Origin: CALMFG01 sp963666035 | GTDB taxonomy: Bacteria > Bacillota > Clostridia > Christensenellales > CALMFG01 | Length of the DNA stretch: 64,000 bases | Direction of reading: 5' to 3' | NCBI GenBank assembly: GCA_963666035.2 | Contig: CAXXJI010000007.1 | Location: 372,001-436,000 of the forward strand | In this document: positions 27,134-35,436 of the stretch, one piece after another | Layout of the letters: each line of letters opens with the position of its first letter | Position numbering within the stretch: the first letter of the stretch is position 1 | Program-made: the position numbers and the translations under genes | Notes under the pieces: generated by a model | Told to the model about the DNA's origin: nothing | The model's database searches: none | Seen by the model: only the letters and a program-made list of their open reading frames with translations

Positions 27134-27916
27134 ATGAAAGCGAATTTTGAATTAACAGGCAAGATTGCGCTGGTTACCGGAGCATCCTACGGCATCGGTA
27201 TGGCTATTGCAATTGGTTTGGCCGAAGCAGGCGCAACCATCGTCTTTAATGACATTGGCCAGGAACAGGTTGATAAAGGGCTTGCCGCTTATCAAGAAGC
27301 TGGTATCACCGCTCATGGTTATGTTTGCGACGTCACCGATGAATCGGCTGTGGAAAAATATATTTCATCCGTGGAAAAAGATGTTGGCGATATTGATATT
27401 TTGGTTAACAACGCGGGCATTATTATTCGAAAACCCATGCATGAGATGACAGCCGCTGAGTTTAGAAAAGTGATCGATATTGATTTAAATGGTCCGTTTA
27501 TCATGTCAAAAGCGGTACTGCCCAGCATGATGAAAAGAAAACAGGGCAAGATTATCAATATATGTTCGATGATGAGTGAGCTCGGCAGGGAGACGGTTTC
27601 GGCATATGCGGCGGCCAAAGGCGGGTTAAAAATGCTGACCCGCAATATTGCTTCTGAGTACGGCGAATATAATATTCAGTGTAACGGCATCGGCCCGGGC
27701 TACATCGCTACACCGCAGACAGCACCTTTGCGGGAAGACGGACATCCGTTTAATTCATTCATCATTGCAAAAACCCCGGCCGCGAGATGGGGAATCCCGG
27801 AGGACTTGGTAGGACCGGCTGTATTTCTAGCTTCCGAAGCCTCCGATTTTGTCAATGGACATGTACTCTATGTGGATGGCGGTATACTGGCGTATATCGG
27901 CAAGCAACCCAAGTAA
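27134..27916 (+). CDS. kduD: 2-dehydro-3-deoxy-D-gluconate 5-dehydrogenase
   Basis: 260-residue classical short-chain dehydrogenase. NAD(P) site TGASYGIGMAIAIGLAEAG, VNNAGIIIRKPM, catalytic Ser in NICSMMSELG and Y-x-x-x-K in SAYAAAKGG, closing with YVDGGILAYIG. The kduI-kduD order identifies it as KduD, which reduces DKII to KDG using NADH. KDG then passes to KdgK and KdgA encoded 9 kb upstream. The SD is AGGAG. Confidence 0.93.
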   Translation: MKANFELTGKIALVTGASYGIGMAIAIGLAEAGATIVFNDIGQEQVDKGLAAYQEAGITAHGYVCDVTDESAVEKYISSVEKDVGDIDILVNNAGIIIRKPMHEMTAAEFRKVIDIDLNGPFIMSKAVLPSMMKRKQGKIINICSMMSELGRETVSAYAAAKGGLKMLTRNIASEYGEYNIQCNGIGPGYIATPQTAPLREDGHPFNSFIIAKTPAARWGIPEDLVGPAVFLASEASDFVNGHVLYVDGGILAYIGKQPK

Positions 27917-27948
27917 CCTTTATCGATATATAATCAGGAATCAATGAG

Positions 27949-28842
27949 GTGGATTTTAAGAATAGAATGAAAGAGATCATCGTAGCCCTTGCCACACCAT
28001 TTAATAAAGCGAGTGACATCAACTTTTCGGTGTTGGATTTGATGATTGAAAAAAACATGAGTGAGGGAGCGACAGGCTTTTTCGTCGGCGGTTCTGCCGG
28101 AGAAGGCCTGTTGCTGACTTTAGAGGAGCGTATGGCGCTGATCGCGTATCTTGCATCGTATACAAAAAGAATCAAGATGATCGCCAATGTGTCCGCACCG
28201 AGCGCAAAGGAAGCGAATCTGCTGGCAAAGAAAGCAGAGGAAAACGGCTATGCCGCCATATCCTCGGTGGTACCGTATTACTACAAACACACTATGCCGG
28301 CCATTGCCGCTTATTATAACGCTGTGATGGAGGCGTGCAAGCTGCCCATGCTGATCTATAATTTCCCGGGCAATACTGGCACATTCTTTGATCTTGGCCA
28401 CCCCGCTATCATCGCGCTTCTAAACCACCCGAAGATACTTGGCACCAAGCACACCAACCGCGATCTCTTTGAACTGGAACGGATGATGCGGATCAATCCT
28501 GATCTCAATTACTATAACGGCTATGATGAGACGTTTTTAAACGCACTGCCCATGGGCATCAAAGGTGCGATCGGTTCCACGTTTAATATAACCACGCCGA
28601 TTTTTGTGGATATCGCGCGACACTATGAAGCGGGCGAGATGGGAAGGGCAATGGAGAAACAAAGGCAGGCCAATATCGTGATGGATGCTTTGATTGAGGT
28701 TGGGTTGATAGCGGGAATAAAGTATGCTTATACACTGCTCGGCATGCCGGTGGGTGAGCCAAGGCTGCCTTTCTTGGCACTTGACGAAGCGCAGAAGCAA
28801 AGAATAAAAAATGTGACCGAAACATATTTGAAAAAAGCTTAA
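27949..28842 (+). CDS. DHDPS/NanA-family aldolase
   Basis: 297 residues, a TIM-barrel class I lyase. Motifs are GGSAGEGLLLT (substrate carboxylate loop), Tyr137 in LIYNFPGNTG and the Schiff-base Lys167 in GTKHTNRDLFE. The pattern is closer to N-acetylneuraminate lyase than to dihydrodipicolinate synthase. In a KDG island it could be a non-phosphorylative KDG-type aldolase or act on another 2-keto-3-deoxy acid. No sialic-acid genes are visible. The start is taken as GTG 27949; ATG 27967 is an alternative. It follows kduD by 32 bases. Confidence 0.85.
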   Translation: MDFKNRMKEIIVALATPFNKASDINFSVLDLMIEKNMSEGATGFFVGGSAGEGLLLTLEERMALIAYLASYTKRIKMIANVSAPSAKEANLLAKKAEENGYAAISSVVPYYYKHTMPAIAAYYNAVMEACKLPMLIYNFPGNTGTFFDLGHPAIIALLNHPKILGTKHTNRDLFELERMMRINPDLNYYNGYDETFLNALPMGIKGAIGSTFNITTPIFVDIARHYEAGEMGRAMEKQRQANIVMDALIEVGLIAGIKYAYTLLGMPVGEPRLPFLALDEAQKQRIKNVTETYLKKA

Positions 28843-28873
28843 ATTTTAGCTGGGGCATAGCAAGTAAAAAGGG

Positions 28874-28879
28874 TATAAT
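28874..28879 (+). promoter_or_regulatory. -10 candidate before iron alcohol dehydrogenase
   Basis: TATAAT 30 bases before the start codon, without a clear -35. It suggests the dehydrogenase may also be transcribed separately. Confidence 0.35.
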
Positions 28880-28909
28880 GGTAGCATAAAACAAAGAAAG
28901 GCAGAAAAA

Positions 28910-30058
28910 ATGAAAGACTTTGAGTTTTATATACCGACTCACATGTATTTCGGTGCAGGTTCGCTGGCTAAAATGGCCGAGATACCGCTTCCGGGCAAAA
29001 AAGCCCTGATCGTCATTTCCTCGGGAAAATCGGTAAAAAAGAACGGCCATCTGGATCGTTTGACATCTTATCTTGAAGTAAACGGATCCGACTGGTTGGT
29101 GTTTGATAAGGTCTTACCCAATCCCATCGTCGAGCACGTGATGGAAGCGTCGGAATTGGCCAAAGCAAACGGATGTGATTATATCATCGGGTTTGGTGGA
29201 GGCAGTGCCATCGACTCGGCCAAAAGCATTGCGCTGATGGCGGCAAACGCCGGGCACTATTGGGACTACATCAACGGCGGGAGCGGGAAAGCTCAGCCGG
29301 TTGAAAATCAGCCGTTGCCGATCGTGGCCATCACCACCACAGCCGGAACGGGTACCGAGATAGACCCCTTTACTGTGCAGACCAATGGAGACGAAAAAAT
29401 AGGATTTGGCGTTCCCGGTACTTTCCCCGCGATTGCGATTGTGGATCCCGAACTGATGCTGACGGTACCACGAGACCTGACGGCTTTTCAGGGGTTTGAT
29501 GCCTTTTTTCATGCGGCCGAAGGATATTTATCCAAAGCGGCTAATCCGCTAAGTGATACACTGGCGCTGAAAGTGATTGAGCTGATTGGGAAATCACTTT
29601 CTGATGCGGTGAATGACGGTGAAAACTTGGAAGCGCGCAGTCAGGTGGCGCTGGCCAACTCCATCGCCGGTATGGTGGAGTGTCTTTCAAAGGTAACGTC
29701 TCAGCACGCGATGTCCCACGGTATCTCAGCGCTGTTCCCGAAAATTGCGCACGGACAGGCCTTGACCATGTTGTCCATCGCTTTCTTTGGATTCTTTGCA
29801 AAGCATGTGCCCGAGCGCACCATGCCGATTGCTAAAGCATTGGGGCAGGAAGACGGCGACATTGCGATGGCACTTAAAAATTTGCAGAAAGCGTGCGGCG
29901 TTTATGAAATGAAGATGTCGGATTATGGCGTAAAACCTTCCGAACTTGAAAAGATGGTGGATAACTCGTTTGAGACCATGGGGCGGATGTATGCACAGGA
30001 TCGTGTGGCCTTGGAAAAACCGCAGGTAATGGCCATATTTACGGCATCATATCGGTAG
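28910..30058 (+). CDS. Iron-containing alcohol dehydrogenase
   Basis: 382 residues. Group III iron-ADH features: GFGGGSAIDSAKSIA for NAD(P) binding, TTTAGTGTEIDPF, metal ligands in GFDAFFHAAEGY (Asp and His), and downstream His in SQHAMSHGISALFPKIAHGQA. The AMSHG/IAHGQ form differs from the usual GLAHP/IPHG. It probably reduces an aldehyde or keto-sugar from uronate catabolism, for example an aldehyde released by the NanA-type lyase, but the substrate is not determined. The SD AAAGGCAG is modest. Confidence 0.9.
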   Translation: MKDFEFYIPTHMYFGAGSLAKMAEIPLPGKKALIVISSGKSVKKNGHLDRLTSYLEVNGSDWLVFDKVLPNPIVEHVMEASELAKANGCDYIIGFGGGSAIDSAKSIALMAANAGHYWDYINGGSGKAQPVENQPLPIVAITTTAGTGTEIDPFTVQTNGDEKIGFGVPGTFPAIAIVDPELMLTVPRDLTAFQGFDAFFHAAEGYLSKAANPLSDTLALKVIELIGKSLSDAVNDGENLEARSQVALANSIAGMVECLSKVTSQHAMSHGISALFPKIAHGQALTMLSIAFFGFFAKHVPERTMPIAKALGQEDGDIAMALKNLQKACGVYEMKMSDYGVKPSELEKMVDNSFETMGRMYAQDRVALEKPQVMAIFTASYR

Positions 30059-30091
30059 GCTTTTAGATTGACGACACACATAAGGAATTGA

Positions 30092-31033
30092 ATGGATTTT
30101 CTAGATATATTCAAGCAGGTTTTAATGCTTTATATCATCATGATGATCGGAACAGTGATCTATCGGTTGAAAGTCATCAATGATGAAACGCTCACAAGAC
30201 TCAGTAAATTGATGCTGCATGTCACTATCCCAGCCAATATTTTGATGGGGCTCTCAAACAGTGGTAATCTGGTCAAATCAGATTTTTTACAGATGGTCAT
30301 TCTGTCGGTGTTATCATATCTTTTTGTGATGGTCTTGAGCGTGGTGGTGCTTCGGGTGTTTTTTATCAAAAAAGAGGAGCGCCCGTTTTATCAGTACATC
30401 AGCATTTTTGGTAATATTGGGTTTATCGGTTATCCGATGCTGATGATTATCATCGGTAAAGAAGCACTGCTTTTGGGTGCCGTCGTCAATATCTTCTACA
30501 GCTTGCTGCTCTATTCTTTGGGCATCTACTTGATGAGCCAATACAGCGAGGAAGAGAATACAGGCGGTTTTGAATGGAAGAGGCTGATCAGCCCGGGGAT
30601 TATCATTGCGGTTTTAAGCATTGTATTTTTCTTTTTGGATATCCGCCTGCCGGGAGTAATCAAGGACACAGCTGAAATGCTGGGTGGTATGACTTCGCCG
30701 ATGGCGATGATCGTGCTCGGTGCGTCGATCAATAAAATCAACTTCAAGACAATTATCAAGAATTACCGTATTATCATCATCAGCATTATGAAGATGGTGG
30801 CCTACCCGATCAGTTTTGCGTATATCCTCAAGCTTTTGGGGTTCACCGGCATGCCGGCGATGGTAGCTGTGGTGCTGATGGGCATGCCGATTGCCACCAC
30901 GGCAGTGATCACGGCATTGGAATTTAATAAAAAGAATCTGGTGAAAGCGTCCGAAGCATCGGTTTTCTCAACACTGCTGCTGATCGTCACCATTCCGGTT
31001 TTGATCTTTTCGGTCTCAATTGTTGGCGTATAA
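30092..31033 (+). CDS. AEC-family (auxin efflux carrier-like) transporter
   Basis: 313 residues, about ten membrane helices in two halves. The N-terminal half starts IFKQVLMLYIIMMIGTVIYR with SKLMLHVTIPANILMG; the C-terminal half has MTSPMAMIVLGASI and VLMGMPIATTAVITALEF. Bacterial AEC members move malate, malonate or similar carboxylates. It ends the uronate island, so export or import of an organic acid product is plausible. The ATG follows AAGGA. A bidirectional terminator follows. Confidence 0.88.
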   Translation: MDFLDIFKQVLMLYIIMMIGTVIYRLKVINDETLTRLSKLMLHVTIPANILMGLSNSGNLVKSDFLQMVILSVLSYLFVMVLSVVVLRVFFIKKEERPFYQYISIFGNIGFIGYPMLMIIIGKEALLLGAVVNIFYSLLLYSLGIYLMSQYSEEENTGGFEWKRLISPGIIIAVLSIVFFFLDIRLPGVIKDTAEMLGGMTSPMAMIVLGASINKINFKTIIKNYRIIIISIMKMVAYPISFAYILKLLGFTGMPAMVAVVLMGMPIATTAVITALEFNKKNLVKASEASVFSTLLLIVTIPVLIFSVSIVGV

Positions 31034-31056
31034 ACGCAAACTTTATAAAACTAAGT

Positions 31057-31090
31057 AAAAAACGCTCTTTCTTCAAGTAAGGGCGTTTTA
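31057..31090. terminator. Bidirectional terminator between AEC and HAD genes
   Basis: AAAAAACGC and GCGTTTTA pair across a 17-base loop, placed between two converging genes. Confidence 0.75.
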
Positions 31091-31092
31091 TG

Positions 31093-31662
31093 TTAAAGTC
31101 TTTTTTTTGGCCAAGCTTTAATCTGCTCCTGTCGAACTAAAAAACAGCGTTTGGCCAACCTTGCAAGCGGGGTGTCCGAGAATGAATCCGAGTAGAATTC
31201 ATTAATAACAGCATCCGGAAACACTTCTTTCAGCCGTTTCACCTTTTCCTCTCCCTTGCAGTTGGGTCCCTCAATCAGTCCTGTGGTCTTATTCATCCGG
31301 GTGGCAATCAGTATGCTTGCGCCAAGCTTCTCCGCAATCGGGGTCAAGAGAAACTCAGGCGATGCCGAAATGATGATATCTGAAGCTTGTTTTTGTTTTA
31401 AATACCAAGCACTGATTTCCTTGGCTTCGGTTTCCCAAAAACGGAAAACAGCTGTGTCAATATCCGGTACATAGCGTACAAAAGAAAAAAGCCGCTCTTT
31501 GAAGGTTTTGGTATCCACGATGCCGAAAACAAAAAGAAGCGCCTGCCAGAGGTGACGCGTCCAGAGGTGACGCGTTTCCTTGTAGGTTTTAAAGCAGAAC
31601 ACAAAAAACCGGAATGAAGAATCGTGCGGCAAGAGGGTTTTGTCAAAGTCATAAACATTCAT
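31093..31662 (-). CDS. HAD-IB phosphatase-like protein
   Basis: 189 residues. HAD motif I YDFDKTLLPHDSS (D-x-D-x-T), motif II IISASPEFLL, Lys in CKGEEKVKRL, motif IV FYSDSFSDTPL. This is the SerB/PSPase-like IB subgroup, often phosphoserine or lysophospholipid phosphatases. Residues ETRHLWTRHLWQ come from a 15-base in-frame tandem duplication. It lies 37 bases downstream of the GtrII-like gene on the same strand and is likely cotranscribed, hinting at a lipid- or glycan-phosphate substrate. Confidence 0.85.
   Translation of the reverse strand: MNVYDFDKTLLPHDSSFRFFVFCFKTYKETRHLWTRHLWQALLFVFGIVDTKTFKERLFSFVRYVPDIDTAVFRFWETEAKEISAWYLKQKQASDIIISASPEFLLTPIAEKLGASILIATRMNKTTGLIEGPNCKGEEKVKRLKEVFPDAVINEFYSDSFSDTPLARLAKRCFLVRQEQIKAWPKKRL
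31546..31575 (-). repeat. 15-bp in-frame tandem duplication
   Basis: CCAGAGGTGACGCGT occurs twice with no gap inside the HAD-IB gene, giving a duplicated TRHLW in the protein. Confidence 0.9.
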
Positions 31663-31699
31663 ATAATCATTAAGCTCCTAAGAATGGATGGATATGCGA

Positions 31700-33259
31700 T
31701 TAATCGATTTCGGAAAGCTTGACGATAATCAGACCGTCCATCTTCTGAATGCATCCTTCTGCCGGCCAGATCGGCATATTGGCAGCTAATTCTTCGGCAT
31801 ACGCCAATTCGTCCCGCGAAGGATAGGTGAACTTAAACCCCAGATAGTTCATCAGGCAAACACCACGAAAGTGTGTGTTGTCGTAGTTGAACTGCGAAGC
31901 GGAATAACCCACCGTGTTGCCGTTTTCCATTTCCTTAATCGTATAGTTGCCAACCAGTACCACGGGTGCTTCGGGCGCGTCTTCCTTGATTTCGTCGAGG
32001 ACTTCGGTGGCGACCAAACGGGCAAAGGATTCATCACGGACGTAGCGGACGTGGCTGGCATAAGCGGACAGATTGTCGTAATAGATGAATGTGTAGCTGG
32101 CGATAACAACCAGTAGGGTTAAAAACGCCATAAATGATGTTTTTAGTCGCGGATGATCCTCCAAGGACTGTTTAAACATTTGTTTGAAAAGAATAATGGC
32201 CAGAAAACCAACAAAACCCACCATCATTGGCAACGCAGTCAACACGCGGGGCACCACACCTGCCCAGAGTACACCTAAGCTAAAAGGGGCCAGGACAAGT
32301 GCGAAGGACAATAACGCAACGAGCAAACGGTTTCGGCTGCTTTTTACAAACATATAAAGAATGACCGAGAGTGCAAAAAGCGCAACTGTGTAAGCGAGTA
32401 TGTATCCGTCCGGGATATAATCGGTGAAGTAGATTTCAAGATTATATTTCATGTTCAGCAGCATTTGTCTGATGGATGCTGCCTGGGAAAGCCCTTCGGT
32501 ATAGCCGTTGCTTTTTATTCCGGTAAAAAGTCGGACCAAAAAATCACCGGCATAAAAAACCAACAACGATAGGATAAAAGCCCCTGCCTGTTTGAGCACA
32601 GCAAACAGCGTGGTTTGCACTTTCATGCGCCGTCCGTCAAAGTTGTTTTTAAGCACATACAGCAGGGAGAACAAAATGATCAGGGTGAGGTATACGCCGA
32701 CAAACGCTTGGTAGATAGAGAATACATAAGCGGTAAGCAGCACCCCTGCTATCGCCCATCCGAGACTTTGTTTTTTAAACACCCATTTTGTGATGAAAAA
32801 AGTTGAAACGGTAGCGAACAAAAGGCCGAAGGAGACCGCCACGTTTAACGTGTTGAAACTGAAATAGTCCAGATTTGAAGGATAGGCGATAACCGCTGCG
32901 GATAAAAAAACATAGGCGATTTTAGGTACTTTCACCGGTGACAGGATCTTCTTTGCAAAATAGCACAGGCTGACAGCAACCGCACCCAGCAACAAAACGG
33001 ATAAAATGCCGTTTAAATAAGGCACAGCATCAAAGACCGGGAACAAAATTACATTGAGAAAAGCCATACCATAGCGCGAAAATCCAATTTTTGTGTGCAT
33101 ATGGGAAGCAGTGCTGCCTTGAAAGTAAACCTCTTCGTCAATGGAAAGGTCATCGATGGTAAAAAGCGCATAACCGTAAGCCAGAATGATCATCATCGCA
33201 GCGGTGATGATCAGATACTGATTCTCTTTGATAAACTTAAAAAAACGATTAATTCGCAT
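31700..33259 (-). CDS. Multi-pass membrane glycosyltransferase (GtrII-like)
   Basis: 519 residues with about 11 hydrophobic helices and a soluble C-terminal ~110 residues. An acidic extracytoplasmic loop follows helix 1 (FTIDDLSIDEEVYFQG), then FSRYGMAFLNVILFP and later SIYQAFVGVYLTL. This is the layout of GT-C enzymes of the GtrII type, which move glucose from a lipid carrier to surface glycans. It opens a two-gene transcript with the HAD-IB phosphatase. The family call is from layout and short motifs. Confidence 0.65.
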   Translation of the reverse strand: MRINRFFKFIKENQYLIITAAMMIILAYGYALFTIDDLSIDEEVYFQGSTASHMHTKIGFSRYGMAFLNVILFPVFDAVPYLNGILSVLLLGAVAVSLCYFAKKILSPVKVPKIAYVFLSAAVIAYPSNLDYFSFNTLNVAVSFGLLFATVSTFFITKWVFKKQSLGWAIAGVLLTAYVFSIYQAFVGVYLTLIILFSLLYVLKNNFDGRRMKVQTTLFAVLKQAGAFILSLLVFYAGDFLVRLFTGIKSNGYTEGLSQAASIRQMLLNMKYNLEIYFTDYIPDGYILAYTVALFALSVILYMFVKSSRNRLLVALLSFALVLAPFSLGVLWAGVVPRVLTALPMMVGFVGFLAIILFKQMFKQSLEDHPRLKTSFMAFLTLLVVIASYTFIYYDNLSAYASHVRYVRDESFARLVATEVLDEIKEDAPEAPVVLVGNYTIKEMENGNTVGYSASQFNYDNTHFRGVCLMNYLGFKFTYPSRDELAYAEELAANMPIWPAEGCIQKMDGLIIVKLSEID

Positions 33260-33509
33260 AAATGGATGCTCCTATAGTCACTGTAAATGTAAAACAAATG
33301 TTTAAAATATTGTAGCATGCCAGAACGATTTATACCAGCATGCAGCGACTTTTTTAACATCAACGATTGATGAAGCTAACTTGGGAAAATCGGGCTCAAT
33401 CCATTAGCGATTGTTATTCCGATGTAAAATGTAAAGAAGTATAGTCCCAAAAAAGAATTTGGTATGCTAAAATATGTATTAGAGAATTTTCAAGATTGAG
33501 GAGAAAAGG

Positions 33510-34583
33510 ATGAACGAGGGAACCCGTCGGTTTAACAATACAATAAAAGAGAATTTAGTGAAGGATACGCGGTTTTTAGCAAGGCGTAAGCGCTATATTC
33601 CTTGGTTTATGCGCTTTGGCAGACATCTTGGCCGCCAGAAGAGGATACGCTTAAGGCTTTTAAAAACAGCTGGGTTAACCGTTCCGCCGATTATGATTCT
33701 ATCCATCACCAATGATTGCAACTTGGCTTGTGCGGGTTGTTACGCCTGTGCGCAAGGCCGAAACAAACAGGACGAATTGACGATCGAGGACATTGCGCGA
33801 GTCATTAGCGAAGCCGAACAGATCGGTGTGGCGATTGTGATGATTGCGGGCGGCGAGCCGTTGATTAAAAAAGGCATTTTAGATGTGTTGGAACAGTTTG
33901 AAAAAACACTTTTTGTGATATTTACCAACGGGCTATTAATTGGTGAAGAGAATATGCGGCAGTTGAAGGCGATGAAAAACACCATCTGTGCCGTCAGCCT
34001 GGAAGGAAGCCGTGACGTGACCGATGCGCGGCGCGGAAAAGGGGTGTATGTGCGCGTTTGCGATAGTATGAAGCAGATGGATGAAAACGACGTATTATTC
34101 GGCGTTTCCATTACGCTAACCCGTCAGAATTATGCGGAAGTGATGGACGAAGCGTATCTTTTAAGCTTGCAGGAATTAGGTGCGGCGACGGTGTTTCTGA
34201 TCGAATATGTACCCTGTCAGGGAGATGAAGATTTGTGCCTTTTAGATACGCAGAAAACGGATATGACCGAAAAGGTCAAAGCATATAATCGTAAGATGGC
34301 TATGCTGGTGATTCCTCTGCCCGGAGACGAAGACCAGTACAGCGGATGTCTGGCCGCAGGAAGGGGCTTTTTGCATATTAGCTCCACCGGCAGTCTGGAA
34401 GCCTGCCCCTTTGCGGCGTATTCGGACGTAAACATCAAGGATATGCCGCTAAAAGAAGCATTGAAATCGCGACTGCTTAATGAGATTCGGGACAATCATC
34501 ATCTTCTAAAAGAAGGCCAGGGCGGGTGCGCACTGGTGGCCAACCGAGAATGGGTGGCGGACTTAAAAGCGTCATTGGAGTAG
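33510..34583 (+). CDS. Radical SAM protein with SPASM-like C-terminus
   Basis: 357 residues. A basic ~60-residue N-terminal extension is followed by the 4Fe-4S signature TNDCNLACAGCYAC (Cys70, Cys74, Cys77), then AGGEPLIKKG for SAM binding, FTNGLLI and VSLEGSRDVTDARRGKGVY. C-terminal Cys residues (GCLAAGRG, LEACPF, GGCAL) may hold an auxiliary cluster. The gene converges on the AMMECR1/MEMO radical SAM operon. SPASM-type enzymes modify peptides or cofactors; no precursor peptide is obvious nearby. AGGAGAAAAGG precedes the ATG. Confidence 0.88.
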   Translation: MNEGTRRFNNTIKENLVKDTRFLARRKRYIPWFMRFGRHLGRQKRIRLRLLKTAGLTVPPIMILSITNDCNLACAGCYACAQGRNKQDELTIEDIARVISEAEQIGVAIVMIAGGEPLIKKGILDVLEQFEKTLFVIFTNGLLIGEENMRQLKAMKNTICAVSLEGSRDVTDARRGKGVYVRVCDSMKQMDENDVLFGVSITLTRQNYAEVMDEAYLLSLQELGAATVFLIEYVPCQGDEDLCLLDTQKTDMTEKVKAYNRKMAMLVIPLPGDEDQYSGCLAAGRGFLHISSTGSLEACPFAAYSDVNIKDMPLKEALKSRLLNEIRDNHHLLKEGQGGCALVANREWVADLKASLE

Positions 34584-34605
34584 AGATATCAATTAAACGA
34601 AAATA

Positions 34606-35436
34606 CTAAAAAACATAATCCAAGGTCTGTTCAGCGATTTCTTTCAGATTTTGGATTTTTTCTTGTGTTTGGTAAGGCAGGTGCGTCCATTGATATATCG
34701 GCCTAAACGGGATGATATGCAAAGGGATTTTTCTATTGAGGCTGGCAATCCAGGAAGCCATTTCTTCCATATCGGCTTGGCTGTCATTGATGCCCGGTAT
34801 GGCAAGAAAGGTGAGTTCTACATGCGTTTTGGCGCTTGATAGGCGGATGGTCTCCTGCACGGCAGAAAGCGTGCCGCCGCAAACATCGCGGTAGAAATTC
34901 GGCTGCATGGATTTAAGGTCGATATTCATGGCGCTGATATAGGGCAAAAGGGCGTTTAGGGGCTCAGGGCGGATATAGCCGTTGGTGACCAAGACCGTGT
35001 CCTTGCGGTGCTGTCTGGCCACATCAAAAACATATTCGTACCAGATGGTGGGTTCGTTGTAGGTAAAGGCGATACCGATTGAATAGGTTTGATACTCGGA
35101 GATTTCCAGAAGTTCGTCCACTGATATGGGCTCAAGGTCGGGGGTGCTTTGCGAGATATGATAGTTCTGGCAAAAGCCGCAAGCAAAGTTGCACCCATAA
35201 GTGCCCACCGAAAGGATATGTGTGCCCGGCTTATACATCCGAAGCGGTTTTTTTTCGATGGGGTCCATAGCCATGGCGGAAACCCAACCATAGGTCTTAG
35301 TATAAAGTGTACCGTCGATGTTTTCCCGCACGCGGCATATACCGCTTGTACCGGAAGGTATGCGGCATTGGCTGGGACAGAGCTGGCACCGAACGGTTTT
35401 ATCCTCTTTTTTTGTGTAGTAGGCGGCTTCTTTCAT
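34606..35436 (-). CDS. amrS: AmmeMemoRadiSam-system radical SAM enzyme
   Basis: 276 residues. The radical SAM cluster motif is YGCNFACGFCQN (Cys82, Cys86, Cys89). An N-terminal four-Cys set (CQLCPSQCRIPSGTSGICRV; Cys17, 20, 24, 34) is typical of this family, as are FTYNEPTIWYEY and AMNIDLKS. The gene overlaps the end of the MEMO-AMMECR1 fusion gene by four bases (ATGA), so the two are translationally coupled. The system is widespread in anaerobes and archaea; I know of no agreed substrate. Confidence 0.92.
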   Translation of the reverse strand: MKEAAYYTKKEDKTVRCQLCPSQCRIPSGTSGICRVRENIDGTLYTKTYGWVSAMAMDPIEKKPLRMYKPGTHILSVGTYGCNFACGFCQNYHISQSTPDLEPISVDELLEISEYQTYSIGIAFTYNEPTIWYEYVFDVARQHRKDTVLVTNGYIRPEPLNALLPYISAMNIDLKSMQPNFYRDVCGGTLSAVQETIRLSSAKTHVELTFLAIPGINDSQADMEEMASWIASLNRKIPLHIIPFRPIYQWTHLPYQTQEKIQNLKEIAEQTLDYVF

